A stretch of DNA of 64,000 nucleotides from Cephalopachus bancanus (GCA_027257055.1 JAPVLO010000056.1:6746501-6810500); one strand, 5' to 3'; shown: positions 1-10,950, numbered from the stretch's first letter. Notes: generated from the letters alone by a model not told the origin. A program made the numbers and translations.

Positions 1-164
1 TGTATATTTTCGCATATATTCTTAGTAAGTTTTGGTGACGTGTTTAAAAAAAAGGTTGAGGTAGGACTATGTAATTCATTTCCTATTGACCCTTTGTCAC
101 CATTTGCAGTGGTGACAAATGGGTATTTTCAACTACGGTGGGAGGCAGCATGGTAATTAGTAGT

Positions 165-362
165 GTGGACTCCGGAGCCCAAATGCTGCTTCAGCTCTCA
201 GCTCCCTTTTGGCAAACATAGTAATCTTGTGCAAACCACTTGGCCTCTCTGTGCCTCAATTTTCTCATCTGTATAGGCAGGATAGTAATATTATGAGTTA
301 ATCCATGTAAAATACTTAGAATGTTCCTCCTGAAACACTGGAAACTCTCAATAGATGTTAGC
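165..362 (-). repeat. MIR SINE fragment (antisense)
   Basis: The plus strand follows the reverse complement of the MIR core: a block like 'cctctctgtgcctcaattttc' and 'tcatctgtata', then the 'aatccatgtaaaatacttaga' block, and an end like 'ctctcaatagatgttagc'. MIR is an ancient tRNA-derived SINE, and the divergence is as expected for one. Boundaries are approximate. It is followed at once by a lineage-specific Alu. Confidence 0.75.
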
Positions 363-378
363 TAAAATTAATCATTAC

Positions 379-665
379 TTTTTTTTTTTCTTTTGAGTTG
401 GAGTCTCACTGTGTCACCCAGACTGGAGTGCAGTGGCCGCTCCCAGCCACCGCAGTCTCGACCTGCTGGGCTCTGGCGATCCTTCCGCCTCAGCCTTCTG
501 AGTAGCCGGAATTACAGGTGCGCTACCACGCCTGGCTGGTTTTTTTATTTATTGTAGAGATGAGGTCTCGCTGCCCAGGCGGGTCTCGAACCCGCAGGCT
601 CAGGCAATCCACTCACCTCAGCCTCCCAAAGGCGCGGGATTACAGGCTGAACCACCGAGCCCGGC
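379..665 (-). mobile_element. Alu, lineage-specific young-type subfamily, antisense
   Basis: This is a dimeric 7SL-derived SINE in reverse orientation, with the T-rich tail complement first and the element ending in 'gagcccggct'. The right arm has the compact 'gtggccgctcccagccaccg' version, and the left arm lacks the 'caacttgg' segment ('gctgcccaggcgggtctcg'). A 10-bp target-site duplication, taatcattac, flanks it at 369-378 and 666-675, showing L1-type insertion. It lies next to a MIR. Confidence 0.95.
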
Positions 666-2238
666 TAATCATTACATTTTACACAGAAAAAAAAGTTATT
701 TTTCGGGAAGATTAATGTATCCATTTATTCTACAGAAAATTCTGACACTAAACATCGACCTTTTCATAGCATCTGACTAAATAACATAAGTCACTCTCTT
801 GATCTGATATGCCAATCAACAATTGTTGATAGAGCTTCTGCTGTAAATGGTATATAGAATCACCAAAACAAAACAAAACAAAGCAAAGCAAAACAAAACA
901 GTATCATAAACCTTAAAGAGATATCTGCTATGTTGGGTAGACAGGGTACATCTACTTAACTTGTGTTTCAACAAGTGCTCTAGAATTATTTACATATTCA
1001 GTCCAGTGAACGGTCACAACCACATAATTAATTGTTTTCATTCTCACATAATGGCAGAAAAGATGAAGAAAAGCTAAACAAACCAAAAAAAGCTCCAGAA
1101 ATTTCAATAATATGTATAATGCTAAGAGTAGTATCTCTAACAATGACAACAGTAATAGGAGGCAGTCATACTCACGTAAGTGGATTCTCTCATGAATTGA
1201 GACAAGTTATTTACATACTTAGCAGAGTTATGAAATTCTATCATCTATAATCTTTTCAAGTATGAACTATTCATTTCTTGTAAAACTCCCATTTATTCTG
1301 TAGGATTGCTGAAACACAGCAAAGTGTGAAAGAGAAAACAACTACTCCCTCTACATTTTATTTAAAAATAGAAAATTCTGATGAGAATCTGCAATACAAG
1401 CCAAGATATGTAGTAAGATTTCACATACTTTCTTAGATTTGGGTGTTTTTTTTTTTTTTTTTTTTTTTTTGGTTACTCAAAGTATCACATGAAAATACAT
1501 CCTTGATAGCTTAAAGAATCAATATCTTTTACTATATCTATGGAAAATATGATGATGGTTGATAATTTTTGGAAGATTTGTTCTATTTTAACTCACTCCT
1601 CTTCTTTGCGCCACTTCCTTGAGATAAAACCAGCTAGTAACGTCAACTGACCTGTTTTCTGTTTTTGTTTTGTTCATTGAACATTAGAATGTGATGCTTT
1701 TTTTCTGGTGTTCAAAGAGATATGTTTGAGTCTTTGTTTATCTCATTAAGAAAATTATAAAAAACTTGGTGAAAACTGAAGGCAAACTCTTAAGTGTTTG
1801 TCAGGTGAGATTCCTGTCTCCTTTGAACTAAGAGAAAGAGGAGGGAAAAGAGGAAGGAGGCAAGGAGGGAGCAAGGAAAGGTGGGGACTGCTAGGTGGAC
1901 AGCAGGCAGTAAAAGCTGTTTAATGTAACATCAATTGTGGAGAAAATATTAGGTACAATTACATAAGGATTGCATGAAAGGGAGCACCTTGAAAAGCATA
2001 ATTTAATTAGAATGAATTTATGAGAGAGAGGTCCTGAGCTATTAGACAAAGCGAAGGCAATGGTGTTGTGCTCTCCTTTCACAAGAGCCTTTTAATGAGT
2101 TTCCACACAAAATATTTTAGGTAAAAGATTTGTAGCAGGTGTGAATAGAAATGTAGCTCAAAGTAAAAACTGTTATGTTGAGTAGCTCTAGCAACAATTT
2201 CTGGACTAAGAGTATTCAATGAAATACATGGACATTGG
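666..2238. other. AT-rich non-coding stretch with simple-sequence tracts
   Basis: No gene or clear transposon is recognised. It holds an AAAAC/AAAGC-type tract at 866-901, an isolated run of 25 T at 1446-1470, and a polypurine block of G/A at about 1830-1885. The short open frames here have no similarity I recognise and read as chance. Confidence 0.6.
1446..1470. repeat. Orphan poly(T) run, 25 T
   Basis: There are 25 consecutive T with no Alu, AATAAA complement or obvious retrocopy body beside it. It could be the tail of a decayed or 5'-truncated minus-strand retroinsertion, or simply slippage growth of an A/T tract. Confidence 0.9.
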
Positions 2239-2535
2239 TTTTATTTTTTTTTTATTGAGTTGGAGTGGAGTTTCACTCTGTCGCCCAGACTGGAGTGCAG
2301 TGGCCGCTCCCAGCCACCACAGCCTCGCCTGCTGGGCTCCAGCAATCCTTCCACCTCAGCCTTCCAAGTAGCCGGAATTACAGGCATGTGCTACCACGCC
2401 CGGCTGATTTTTTGATTTATTGTAGAGATGAGGTCTCGCCGCCCAAGCGGGTCTCGAACCCGCGGGCTCAGGCAATCCACTCACCTCAGCCTCCCAAAGG
2501 CGCGGGATTACAGGCTGAGCCACCAAGCCCGGCTC
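2239..2535 (-). mobile_element. Alu, lineage-specific young-type subfamily, antisense
   Basis: This is the same subfamily as the copy at 379-665, with 'gtggccgctcccagccacca' and the shortened 'gccgcccaagcgggtctcg' in the left arm. A 9-bp duplication, ggacattgg, is at 2230-2238 and 2536-2544. A short TGGAG duplication near the tail (gttggagtggagtttcac) is private to this copy. The open frames across it on both strands are Alu translations, not genes. Confidence 0.95.
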
Positions 2536-2544
2536 GGACATTGG

Positions 2545-4089
2545 CATTTTTAATGAGCAGCTATCATGTGTAAGATTGCTTTTTTTTTTTTTGACTTAGA
2601 TTCGTACATGTTCTTTAAAAGTCTTGCCATTAAAAGTCAAGCTACAGGCCTGGCCTCCCTTGACTCCTGACTTGGACAGATCCTGACTTCCCTTACATTG
2701 CAAACTCATTAATTGCTGTGATATTCCAAAAGGACGGGCGTCAGTGGTAACTTTAGATGGAGATTTTTGCCTTTATGGCTTTATGGCTTGTTTCCCATTT
2801 CTGGTAAGAGGGAATGGAGGTTTATCTCCCTGTAGTGTAATTATGGTCGTAAACTCTATCAGGGCTCTTTTAAAGAGAATCCAAGTAGGTAAAAAGGAAA
2901 AAAAAAACTTTATGGTGAAATTCGGGGAAGGAGAATGCAACCAAGGCATGACCTTCACCTTGGTCAAAATATGTTCCTTAAGACTCTGGGAAATCTTGTG
3001 TATGTAAGATTCATGTGGCAGGGTTTTAAAAAATTTGACAACAGAGTACTTCATTGTTTAAGGATTTATTTGTGTATGTTCCTCAGAAGGTACATTTTTG
3101 AGATTTATTGCAAATAATTCTGTTAATCTTTTCCTAGATATTCTGACATGCCAGGTGGTTACAGAAGGATGATACATACCAGGTCTACAGAAATATCATA
3201 AATTATTACATAGTAATATAAGTATTTTTGTTATCCATGACTAACTGTTAAAATGGCAAAGTTATAAATATCTGTAAAGTCTGTGGGCAGTTGTTACTGA
3301 TTATTGTGGCATTAAATAACATTTTTTTTGTTTTATCTTCCACCCTTGTGTTTTATTTACAAAACAAAAATTTTATATTTGCACAGGAGGAGAATTAGCA
3401 GGGTGTAAAATAAAAATGAAAGACCCCAATGGGGAGAATATTTTAAATGTCTTGCAGGGAGTGGAAGAAAGAGCTTTGCTTAAAAATTTCACCATATGCT
3501 AACTATATACAGCACTTCAAGTTTATTTATTGTTAAAGCCTCATGTAAATCACGTCATTCTGAAAGTCATGGAAACTGCACATTTGTGCATTAAGCTATG
3601 TAAACAACAAAAACCGGTCATCCATCCAATTGTTGCTTCACTTATTTTGAATTATAGTGTAATTTTGTGGAGGGTGAAATGGGGATTATACAATATGGTG
3701 ATTTCCTGTTAACACCTACATTTTTGCTGATCAAGCAAGGTCTGTTGGTATGAGAGCTTAACCTTTATTTTGTTTCAAAATGTGTTTTTTATTCTGAGTT
3801 CCCTTGGTGTCTATGGTTTCGCTTTTCTCCATGAACCACATGTTAAAGCCTGCTCTGTCTAGATGGAGGAGTCAGGCTATGGAAAAGACATTGTAGGCGG
3901 CCAAATTTCATACTGGGATAAGCTCAAGAATCCTTTGAACCCATCAGTAATATTAGTAATAGGGAGGAAGTGTAAATGCTAACACTTCAAGTGCTCGAGT
4001 GTACATGTCAAAATGCAAGCACAGAGTTGCACAGGATGGCTCACCAGCCTCCCTTGTTTATAAAACAGAAATATCTTTTGTATGTAGTA
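2545..4089. other. Unassigned non-coding DNA
   Basis: I see no recognisable gene, RNA or repeat. It is AT-rich, with a T12 run at 2580-2591. The short open frames (60-93 codons) overlap on opposite strands and have no familiar motifs. Confidence 0.5.
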
Positions 4090-4450
4090 TGTTCCTCTCC
4101 TCCTTTTCGAATGCCTGTTCTTCTGCCTGGGCTGCCCAGTTCTTGCTCTGCCTGTTGAAACTCTGCTCATCCTCGAAGCTCCTCCCGTCTTTTGTGGAAT
4201 AAGGCAGGAAACACCTATTTCTTCTTTTGTCCAGGCTTCCTTGGCTGGCCTTCTTCCTCTTCCTTTTACACCTTGCAGGAGGTTTATGTTGCCGTCTGGT
4301 AGTTAAGTCTGGTTTATATTGTAGCTAGTTGTGTGTGAGTAGGTCTTCTACACTGGGTTGTGTGTTCTTGAACACCGGGAGCCTGTTTTCTTCGGACTTG
4401 TGATGTTCTTCGTAGCAGTGGATGCTCTATAACTGTTGTCTGGACCAAAT
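4090..4450 (+). repeat. L2 LINE 3'-end fragment
   Basis: The order of blocks follows the L2 3' region: 'cctgttgaaactctgctcatcc' with 'gaagctcctcccgtc' near 4150-4190, then 'gaacaccgggagcctgttttc' and 'agcagtggatgctctataac' near 4370-4435, resembling the L2 end before its (TGAA)n tail. It is highly diverged, and edges are estimates. Confidence 0.55.
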
Positions 4451-4981
4451 TAAAGAAAAAAGGGAAGAGATCAACTTTAGTAGGAGCCAGTCTTAGAGTG
4501 ACAAGGATGCATTTAGGGAAATCTGCACATCTCCAAGATCATGGCCATTTGCCAGGCTCCAGTTGGGCTACGTGACAGTTTAACCCTGTGTTCCAGGGTA
4601 GATTTTTAAAGTGTGTATCAGTGTAGTCAGTAAATACTCAGTTTTGCCAAAGACGATATTTTTTCCCCCAGATGTTGCTTTGACTCCTTTTTCTGTAAAT
4701 TCTGAAGGATTTTTATTTTTTGGCCTCTAACTGCCTGTTTATGAAATGATGAACTAGAGCAAAGGGCCTTTCTCCATACAGATTGCTCTCATTAGAGTGC
4801 TCTCCGAGAAAGGTTTCCTCTGGCCTTCTTGAAGTGGGTCTAGTCTAGAGATCCTTTGGTTAGTCCATGGTCTTAAGATTCTTGACTACATAGGCATAGG
4901 CTCAAAGGATCAGAATTAAACTTAGGTTCTGATTAGTAAACTAGAGCTATTAAAAATGGTGTGTTCTTACATATTTAAACT

Positions 4982-5287
4982 TCAGCCACCTTCAAAGTAC
5001 TCTCCGTTTGATGCAGTATACCTATCGAGATGCTTTTCCCACTGTTCAAAATAGTTTTTGAACTTGTCAATTTGGATGCCTATTTTTTTTTGCTTCTGCC
5101 ATTTTTTGTTTCACCTCTTCCTTCTGCAAAATGTTTCCCTTCGAGGACTTTTTTAATTCTGAGAAAACAAAAAAAATGTCACTCAGGGCGAGACCAGGTG
5201 AGTAGGGAAGGTGAGGCATGGGAGTCATGTCATTTTTGGTCAAAAACTGCTGAATACTCAGGGCGGTGTGGGCAGGTGGGCTTATAA
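4982..5287 (-). pseudogene. Degraded mariner-type (Tc1/mariner) transposase, C-terminal part
   Basis: Read on the minus strand, several short blocks in different frames match the end of mariner transposases. First is a decayed 'AVFDQK' region followed by 'PSLLTWSRPE', equivalent to the usual PPYSPDLAP block. Then come 'RIKKVLEGKHFAEG', 'EEVKQKMAE', 'FKNYFEQWEKHLDRY' and finally 'SNGEYFEGG' followed by a TGA stop (complement at 4982-4984). At least two frameshifts and in-frame stops break it, so it cannot encode a working protein. The layout resembles old mammalian mariner relics of the Kanga/MARNA kind; the family name is an inference from memory. The terminal repeats were not identified. Confidence 0.8.
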
Positions 5288-5697
5288 ATCACCCATCATG
5301 AAATAGACAAATACGTTAAAAGAATCTCCAAAAAAATTTCACTGATGCCAAACACAGCCTCTCACAACAACACTAGCTGGTACACTGATGCCAATGGGTT
5401 CCTACAACACTTAACTAGGAGGGAAAGCCTGTAGTACAAGGGGCCCGCCCTCCAAAAGAGAATTCCTGTTTTTTGGGGGTCCCCCCTCGTCTCTGCCTTA
5501 GTCTGCCTTCTGGCCCCCATGGTTGATGTGGTTATTGAAGATAATGAAGCTCTCTGGAGATGGGACATTTGCCTTCATTTCAGTAGAACAAACTCTGCAG
5601 CTCTTCTTTCCTACTCAAGATGGTGAACTGAGGACAATGGTAGCTGGTGATTCTTGTGTGTCAGTGAGCATTCCTATGACATATGCTCCATGACATT
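5288..5697. other. Unassigned DNA next to the mariner relic
   Basis: This follows the transposase relic on its N-terminal side (minus orientation) but does not translate into a recognisable DNA-binding half. It could be the 5' part of an internally deleted mariner element. It has a G/C-rich patch near 5440-5490. Confidence 0.4.
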
Positions 5698-5707
5698 GAA
5701 AACATTT

Positions 5708-6030
5708 GGGTCTGGGCACAGTGGCTCATGCCTGTAATCCCAGCACTTTGGGAGGCCAAGGCAAGAGGATTGTCTGAGCCCAGGGGATCGAGACCAGCCT
5801 GGGCAACTTGGCGAAACCTCATCTCTACAATATATCCAAAAATTTGCCGACGTGGTAGTGCGTGCCTGTAGCTCCAGCTACTTGGAAAGCTGAGGCGTAA
5901 GGATCGCCTGAGCCCAGCAGGTCAATGCTGGGGTGGCCGTGAGCATGCCACTGCACTCCAGCCTGGGTGACAGAGTGAGACTCTGACTTAAAAAAAAAAA
6001 AAAAAAAAAAAACAAAAGAAAGAAAGAAAA
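5708..6030 (+). mobile_element. Alu, lineage-specific type, sense
   Basis: A full dimer runs from 'tctgggcacagtggctcatg' to an A-rich tail of about 24 A followed by a short GAAA-type repeat. It has the 'caacttggcgaaacc' left arm and the long right arm 'ggtggccgtgagcatgccac'. A duplicated target, gaaaacattt, lies at 5698-5707 and 6031-6040. Confidence 0.95.
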
Positions 6031-6067
6031 GAAAACATTTAGATAGTTTTTTTCTCTAAGAATTTGC

Positions 6068-6120
6068 TCATTCATTCACTCAATGACTACTTATTTGGTA
6101 TTCACCATTCTAGGCCCTGA
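6068..6120 (-). repeat. L2 fragment (antisense)
   Basis: 'cattcattcactcaatgac' followed by 'ctaggccctgagattgt' resembles the reverse complement of the L2 3' terminus. It is short and diverged, so the assignment is tentative. Confidence 0.45.
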
Positions 6121-6235
6121 GATTGTATTCTGTTGGTTCAAACATACTTTTCTTCGTTGAGAGGGCTTAGCACAGTGCTAGGCAAATGTTAGGACATATT
6201 GATCGATTTACATGTTGATTGATTTAGAGCCCATT

Positions 6236-6375
6236 GCCCATCATACTTTTATTTTGCTTATGATTACAAAGAAGTGGATCAATTTACCCAAGATCCTACT
6301 GCTAGCATGTGTTATAGAAAAGGGATTTGAACCCAGGTAGTCTTAACTTCTGAGTCTGTACTGTTAATATCATGC
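6236..6375 (+). repeat. MIR SINE fragment
   Basis: Diverged MIR 3' half: 'caatttacccaagatcctac' (equivalent of the 'aacttgcccaaggtcacac' block), then 'gggatttgaacccaggtag' and 'ttctgagtctgtactgtta'. Boundaries are approximate. Confidence 0.65.
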
Positions 6376-6865
6376 TAAGAATTTTAGCCAGGCTTGTCCT
6401 AAATCCTAAAAAGCATTTCAATTTCTCTGAAGGTCTATTCAACAGATTTTCTTGATTCAAGAGATGAGTTTTAATATAAAGCACAGTTATCTTAGCATTT
6501 GTTTAAAAAGTTTCCTCTTGGAGATGAGGCTTTCTTATAGGCATAGCAGCAATGATATCAAAATATAGAAAATTTTAGAATCGAGAAAATTTAGAGCTCT
6601 AAGTAATGGCTGAGTCATGGAATGCAATGTCTTAATTTTTAAAAAGTGAAAGCAGAAAATCAGAAAGTTGTGAAACTGGGCAGAATTCAAGCCCTTGGTT
6701 ATCAAAAACAGCAGGACAGAGGTTTGTTGAATTGAGCTGATGAGAATGTTAGTGGGTTCATGTTTATTCCAGTGTTTCATCCTTGACATAGGTCACAATA
6801 TTTTACCTAGATTCACAATTTTATGGTATTTTTCCAATGCCCTGCAATGAGGTTTTACTCCTTTT
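6376..6865. other. Unassigned non-coding DNA
   Basis: No repeat or gene recognised; AT-rich. An 84-codon minus-strand open frame (6535-6789) shows no known motif. Confidence 0.5.
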
Positions 6866-6880
6866 TGTTGTCATACTTTT

Positions 6881-7187
6881 TATTTTTTGAGTTGGAGTCT
6901 CACTCCATTGCCCAGCCTGGAGTGCAGTGGCACATTCACAGCTGCCCCAGCGTTGACCTTCTGGGCTCTGGCAATCCTTACACCTCAGCCTTCCAAGTAG
7001 TGGGAACTACAGGTGCGTGCCGCCACACCCAGCTAATTTTTTATTTATTGTAGAGATTTTAAATTTATTGTAGAGATGAGGTCTCGCCAAGTTGCCTGGG
7101 TTGGTCTTGAACCCGCGGCCTTGAGCAATCCATTTGCCTCAGCCTCCCAAAGTGCTGGGATGACAGGCTGATCCACCGGGCCTGGCC
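6881..7187 (-). mobile_element. Alu, lineage-specific type, antisense
   Basis: Reverse dimer with 'gtggcacattcacagctgcc' in the right arm and 'gccaagttgcctgggttgg' in the left. The linker region contains a local duplication of 'ttatttattgtagagat', so 'ttattgtagagat' occurs twice near 7044-7078. An imperfect 15-bp target duplication (tgttgtcatactttt / tgttgtagcactttt) is at 6866-6880 and 7188-7202. It forms an inverted pair with the sense Alu at 7692. Confidence 0.93.
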
Positions 7188-7202
7188 TGTTGTAGCACTT
7201 TT

Positions 7203-7677
7203 AAGATATAAAATTTATTTATAGAAGGCTTTTCATGGATGAAAAGTGCTTTATTTTTAAATATTTTGTAATCATGTGGAATCAGTCATTTTGCCAACAC
7301 ACTGAATCTTACCAGATAGGATATGTAGTTTCTTTCTGAGAAGCTTTCACCGTCTGGTAACAGCCTTTGCTAGAAAGAAGAGCTACAGATATTATGTTGG
7401 CTGCTAACAAGTCTTCAGATCAGCCCAGTTACACTGTGTTGATCAGGGCAGAAAACTGGTTGAACTTTCATGGACTTTAAATTGAAACCAAGGACAACCA
7501 AGGACTGGCATTTTACCTCTTTTGGATATAAGCATGATTAGTCAGTCTGAAGATTTTCTTTACCAACTTTGATCGTTGTTGTCAGTGTGACCTCAGGAAC
7601 ACATATTGCCCTCTTTTCTGTGCATTCTTTGACCAGATGGAATTTCTTCTACTTTAGATGTTTCCAGAAATCTTTTT
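7203..7677. other. Unassigned spacer between inverted Alus
   Basis: About 475 bases with no recognised gene or repeat, separating two Alus in opposite orientation. Confidence 0.5.
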
Positions 7678-7691
7678 AAAGGTGTAAGGTG

Positions 7692-7983
7692 AGCCAGGCC
7701 CAGTGGCTCAGCCTGTCATCCCAACACTTTGGGAGACCAAGGCGAGTGGATTGCCTGAGCCTGTGGCTTTGAGACTGCCCAGGCAACTTGGAGAGACTTC
7801 GTCGCTATGATAAATCAAAAATTAGCTGGGCGTGGTGGTGCACCCCTGTAGTTCCGACTACTTGGAAGGCTGAGGTGGAAGGATCGCCAGAGCCCAGCAG
7901 GTCAACACTGAGGTGGCTGTGAATGTGCCACTGCACTCCAGCCTGGGCGATGGAATGAGACTCCAACTCAAAAATAAAGAAAT
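7692..7983 (+). mobile_element. Alu, lineage-specific type, sense
   Basis: Starts 'agccaggcccagtggctcag', ends in an A-rich tail with AAATAAAG units. The duplicated target is imperfect: aaaggtgtaaggtg at 7678-7691 and aaagatgcaaggtg at 7984-7997. The two mismatches suggest a moderately old insertion. Confidence 0.94.
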
Positions 7984-8138
7984 AAAGATGCAAGGTGTCT
8001 CCTTGATAAATATAAATTCATTGGATGCTAACTTTGGAAAAAGAACTGAACATCATTGTAGAACTGTTCTTTTCCTCTTTTTCTTTCAGAACTGTTTTTT
8101 TCTGCTCTCCATTGCCCTCCCAAGCCTACCTCATGACA

Positions 8139-8145
8139 ACACACA

Positions 8146-8191
<46 letters not shown>
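8139..8191. repeat. (CA)n microsatellite
   Basis: A dinucleotide tract of about 26 units with one T interruption at 8152. The open frames running through it encode only repeated His-Thr or Val-Cys and are not genes. Confidence 0.98.
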
Positions 8192-8192
<1 letters not shown>

Positions 8193-8797
8193 CATATTTG
8201 TAGTCTGCAAAATTTTGCATTGGGACCAACATAGCTGTTCTTCTGAGGTGCTGTCATATGAAAGACTAAGTAAATTAAGTCTTCATATATTTAGATATAT
8301 ATCTAGGACTACTGGGAGTCAGAGCAGACAGAAGTCAACTCAGTTTGAAGAGGGTCATTGTAACAATTGAGGAAGGTCAACTGTGGACTTGTGGAGGGAC
8401 TGAGGACCCCACATCTGGGAGGGAGTGGGTCTGCTACATGGTTCAAAGATTTTGTAGCTTGGATGGGTTTGAAAATTGGATGAGAAGACTTCTATAACTT
8501 TGTGCATTTGAGTGAATTATTGATTTGGGGAAGAACTGATATTTCTGTTTGACCATTTTCTCTCAAATTTAAATACTCCCTGGGAAATTATTCCTGAAGG
8601 GTAAACAGTAGATATATTTCACACCTACTCATATTTTTCTCTCTTCCCATGATTTTTAAATGTTAAAACAATACCAAAAGATGACTTTAAATAGTTCATC
8701 TTTCTTTCTTTCTTTTTCTGGATTTATCCCAGAAAATTCGCTAATTCCGCTTACATGTGCCTTCCTCCCACTCCCCAATCTATAGCTGTCATTAAAC
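8192..8797. other. Unassigned non-coding DNA
   Basis: No repeat or gene recognised. It contains a short TTTC-type pyrimidine tract near 8698-8717. Confidence 0.5.
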
Positions 8798-8808
8798 ACA
8801 AACTTGGG

Positions 8809-8945
8809 GCCCGGGCATGGTGGCTCATGCTGGTAATTTCAGCGCTTTGGGAGGCCGAGGCTGGAGTCACTGAGCCCAGGACTTTGAGACCAGCCTGGGT
8901 AACATAACTAGACTCCATATCTACAAAAAATTAAAAACAAACAAA
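8809..8945 (+). mobile_element. Free left Alu monomer (FLAM-like)
   Basis: A single left-arm unit from 'gcccgggcatggtggctcat' through 'gagaccagcctgggtaacat' to 'atctacaaaaaattaaaaac', then an A-rich tail with no right arm. An 11-bp target duplication with one mismatch (acaaacttggg / acaaatttggg) at 8798-8808 and 8946-8956 shows it inserted as a monomer rather than being a truncated dimer. Confidence 0.85.
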
Positions 8946-8956
8946 ACAAATTTGGG

Positions 8957-9949
8957 TCCTCATAAGACGTGTAGAGTTCTTTTGACAGTCCCGAGGGTGA
9001 GAGGAGTCCAGGGAAGCAGGTAGCTGTGAGCACTCATCTTTGACCACAGAAATAACTGTTTGGATTTGCCCAGGTGGAATTCCTACAGATCTCTTTTCCA
9101 TGAAGTGGAATTTTTGTGTCGCTAACAGCAAAGTGATTCATGAATGAGAAGCCTTCTCTGTTGTTGCCATTGCATTCACTGTTTCTGCCTCCTTTTGCTT
9201 TTGTTAGACATAGGCCCCTTATTTATTGAGGAAAAGTTTTTAAAAGATTAGAATATACTTCCATGTTAATAACATCCCACAGATGATCATTTTGGAGGAA
9301 ACATGTACATTTCACTTTGGTGTCTGTGTAGGGGTTTTACTGAAGAAAAGGAATGAGGAGCAAAAGGGTTCTCACTCTGTGGGTGGATGGCATGCCTGGT
9401 GCATGCACTGAGCCTTTTGCTTCTTTTTGAATTCATCTCTTCACAGATGAATAGGGTGAGGCACTCTCTGCAAAGTGTGATGCATTCTTTAAAAAGTGAG
9501 AACTCCCAGGAGATTTGCAGTGTTAACAGGAGTGGGTCGGGAGCCTCTTGTCTTTAATGCTAAGCTGAGAGAGACCACTTAGCTACTCTCAGCCCCCTCG
9601 TATAACTGGTCATCCTTTGCTTTTTGGGGTTCACAAGATGATCAGACTTTTGTTCTTATACACCAGAAAAATCATGCATTTGAAAACCCTGCTGCAAGCA
9701 AGTCTGTCCAATCTATCATTTTTTCTGCCATATTCCTGAGAGCAACGAGTTTGGAAAAGTATAGTCCATGCCAGGCCAAGTGAGTCCATGCCAGGCCAAG
9801 GAGAAATATATAGTGGTTTATGAGCACGAAGAGGAAAAGATTATTCTGGTGGGTTTTCTGTCTTCATGTTTGCTTTGTTTTTTTAGTCCTAAAAAGACCC
9901 AAATTCTCACTTTTAATTTTAATCCAAAGGGAAGCAGCTAGTTTGACAT
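8957..9949. other. Unassigned non-coding DNA with a small tandem duplication
   Basis: No gene or interspersed repeat recognised apart from the 20-bp duplication at 9763-9800. Confidence 0.5.
9763..9800. repeat. 20-bp tandem duplication
   Basis: The 18-base block agtccatgccaggccaag occurs at 9763-9780 and again, identical, at 9783-9800, separated by 'tg'. Perfect identity suggests a recent replication-slippage or repair event. Confidence 0.97.
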
Positions 9950-10165
9950 ATTAGAACCATGGCCTGGAAACCAAAGAGATCTGAGTTTGAAGTTGTAAGT
10001 TGTGACCTTAGACAAAGTTTCAATCTTTCTGAAATTCAGTTGGTTGTCTGTACAGTAGGAATAATAGTGGTATATCATAGTGTTGTTAGGAAGGTTAAAT
10101 AAGATCTTGCATGCGGGGTCCATGGCGCAGGGTGTTAAGCACAGCGAAAGGCTTGCCATGTCTCC
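9950..10165 (-). repeat. MIR SINE fragment (antisense)
   Basis: Reverse-complement MIR order: 'gatctgagtttgaagttg', 'tgtgaccttagacaaagt', 'ttggttgtctgtacagtagg', 'aataatagtggtatatcat', then 'gttgttaggaaggttaaata' and 'gtgttaagcacagcg'. This is one of the better preserved MIR copies here. Confidence 0.8.
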
Positions 10166-10867
10166 ACTAACAAGGCTGTCCTTCATTTCTTCCCATTGGA
10201 AGACATATTGTTACAAAATATATATTAAGCATTCTTATTGAATATGATTTAAACATTTTAATAAACATGTCTTGAGTCTAAGATTTAAGACTTTGTAGAG
10301 GGCTTAGACTTGATTGGTTTCTTGATGATTAAGTAGTGGGCAGTCCAAGACACTTGTTTTATGACACATTTAGGCGAAAGTACTGAATGAAGCTCTTAAT
10401 AGTAACAGCCCCTTTAATTAGAGAAGCAGATTAGAGGCGTCATTCCTGGCATGGGGGAAGGATGGTGGGGGTGAGGGTAAATTTCCTGCTGCAGGGGAGT
10501 AGCCCTGGGTAAGGGTCCCAAAGAACTGCTGAATTAAGGAAACTTGGAAACTAAAACATGCAAGAGGTTTTGTTGTTGTTGTTGTTTCTTTATGAGAAAT
10601 TGAGCTTTTGCATTCCAGTGATATTAAGGAGAAAATAATTTTTCAGAGGAAAAGAAATACTTGAGAGAGTTGTGTTGTCTGACAGATTCACATATTTTGC
10701 TTTAGAGAAAGGAGACCTATTCATTGTGTAAAAGGAGTCATTTGTGTGCAGATTTGCTCTTCTGGAAGCTATCAGTAACCATGTAGGCTTAAAGAGTTTT
10801 CTCTTTTCCCAAATGGTTTTATATGTTATTTATGTATTTTGTGTTGTTTTTGATTCTTTAAAAATGT
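10166..10867. other. Unassigned non-coding DNA
   Basis: No gene or repeat recognised beyond a short (TTG)n run near 10571-10587. Confidence 0.5.
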
Positions 10868-10950
10868 AATCTCTGTGAGGTCAAGGTTCTTACAGCTCTC
10901 AAAGTACATAATGCAGCATGCGGATAGGCTCTAAATAAATAAATACCTTA
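10868..10950 (+). repeat. L2 3'-terminal fragment
   Basis: 'ctctgtgaggtcaaggttct' followed by 'ggataggctctaaataaata' resembles the L2 3' end ('...aggcgctcaataaatattt'). Short and diverged. Confidence 0.5.

Noticed and set aside
2265..2573. 102-codon plus-strand open frame and its 63-codon reverse partner
   Set aside because: Both are translations of the antisense Alu at 2239-2535.
8139..8191. His-Thr and Val-Cys repeat proteins in open frames
   Set aside because: They are translations of the (CA)n microsatellite.
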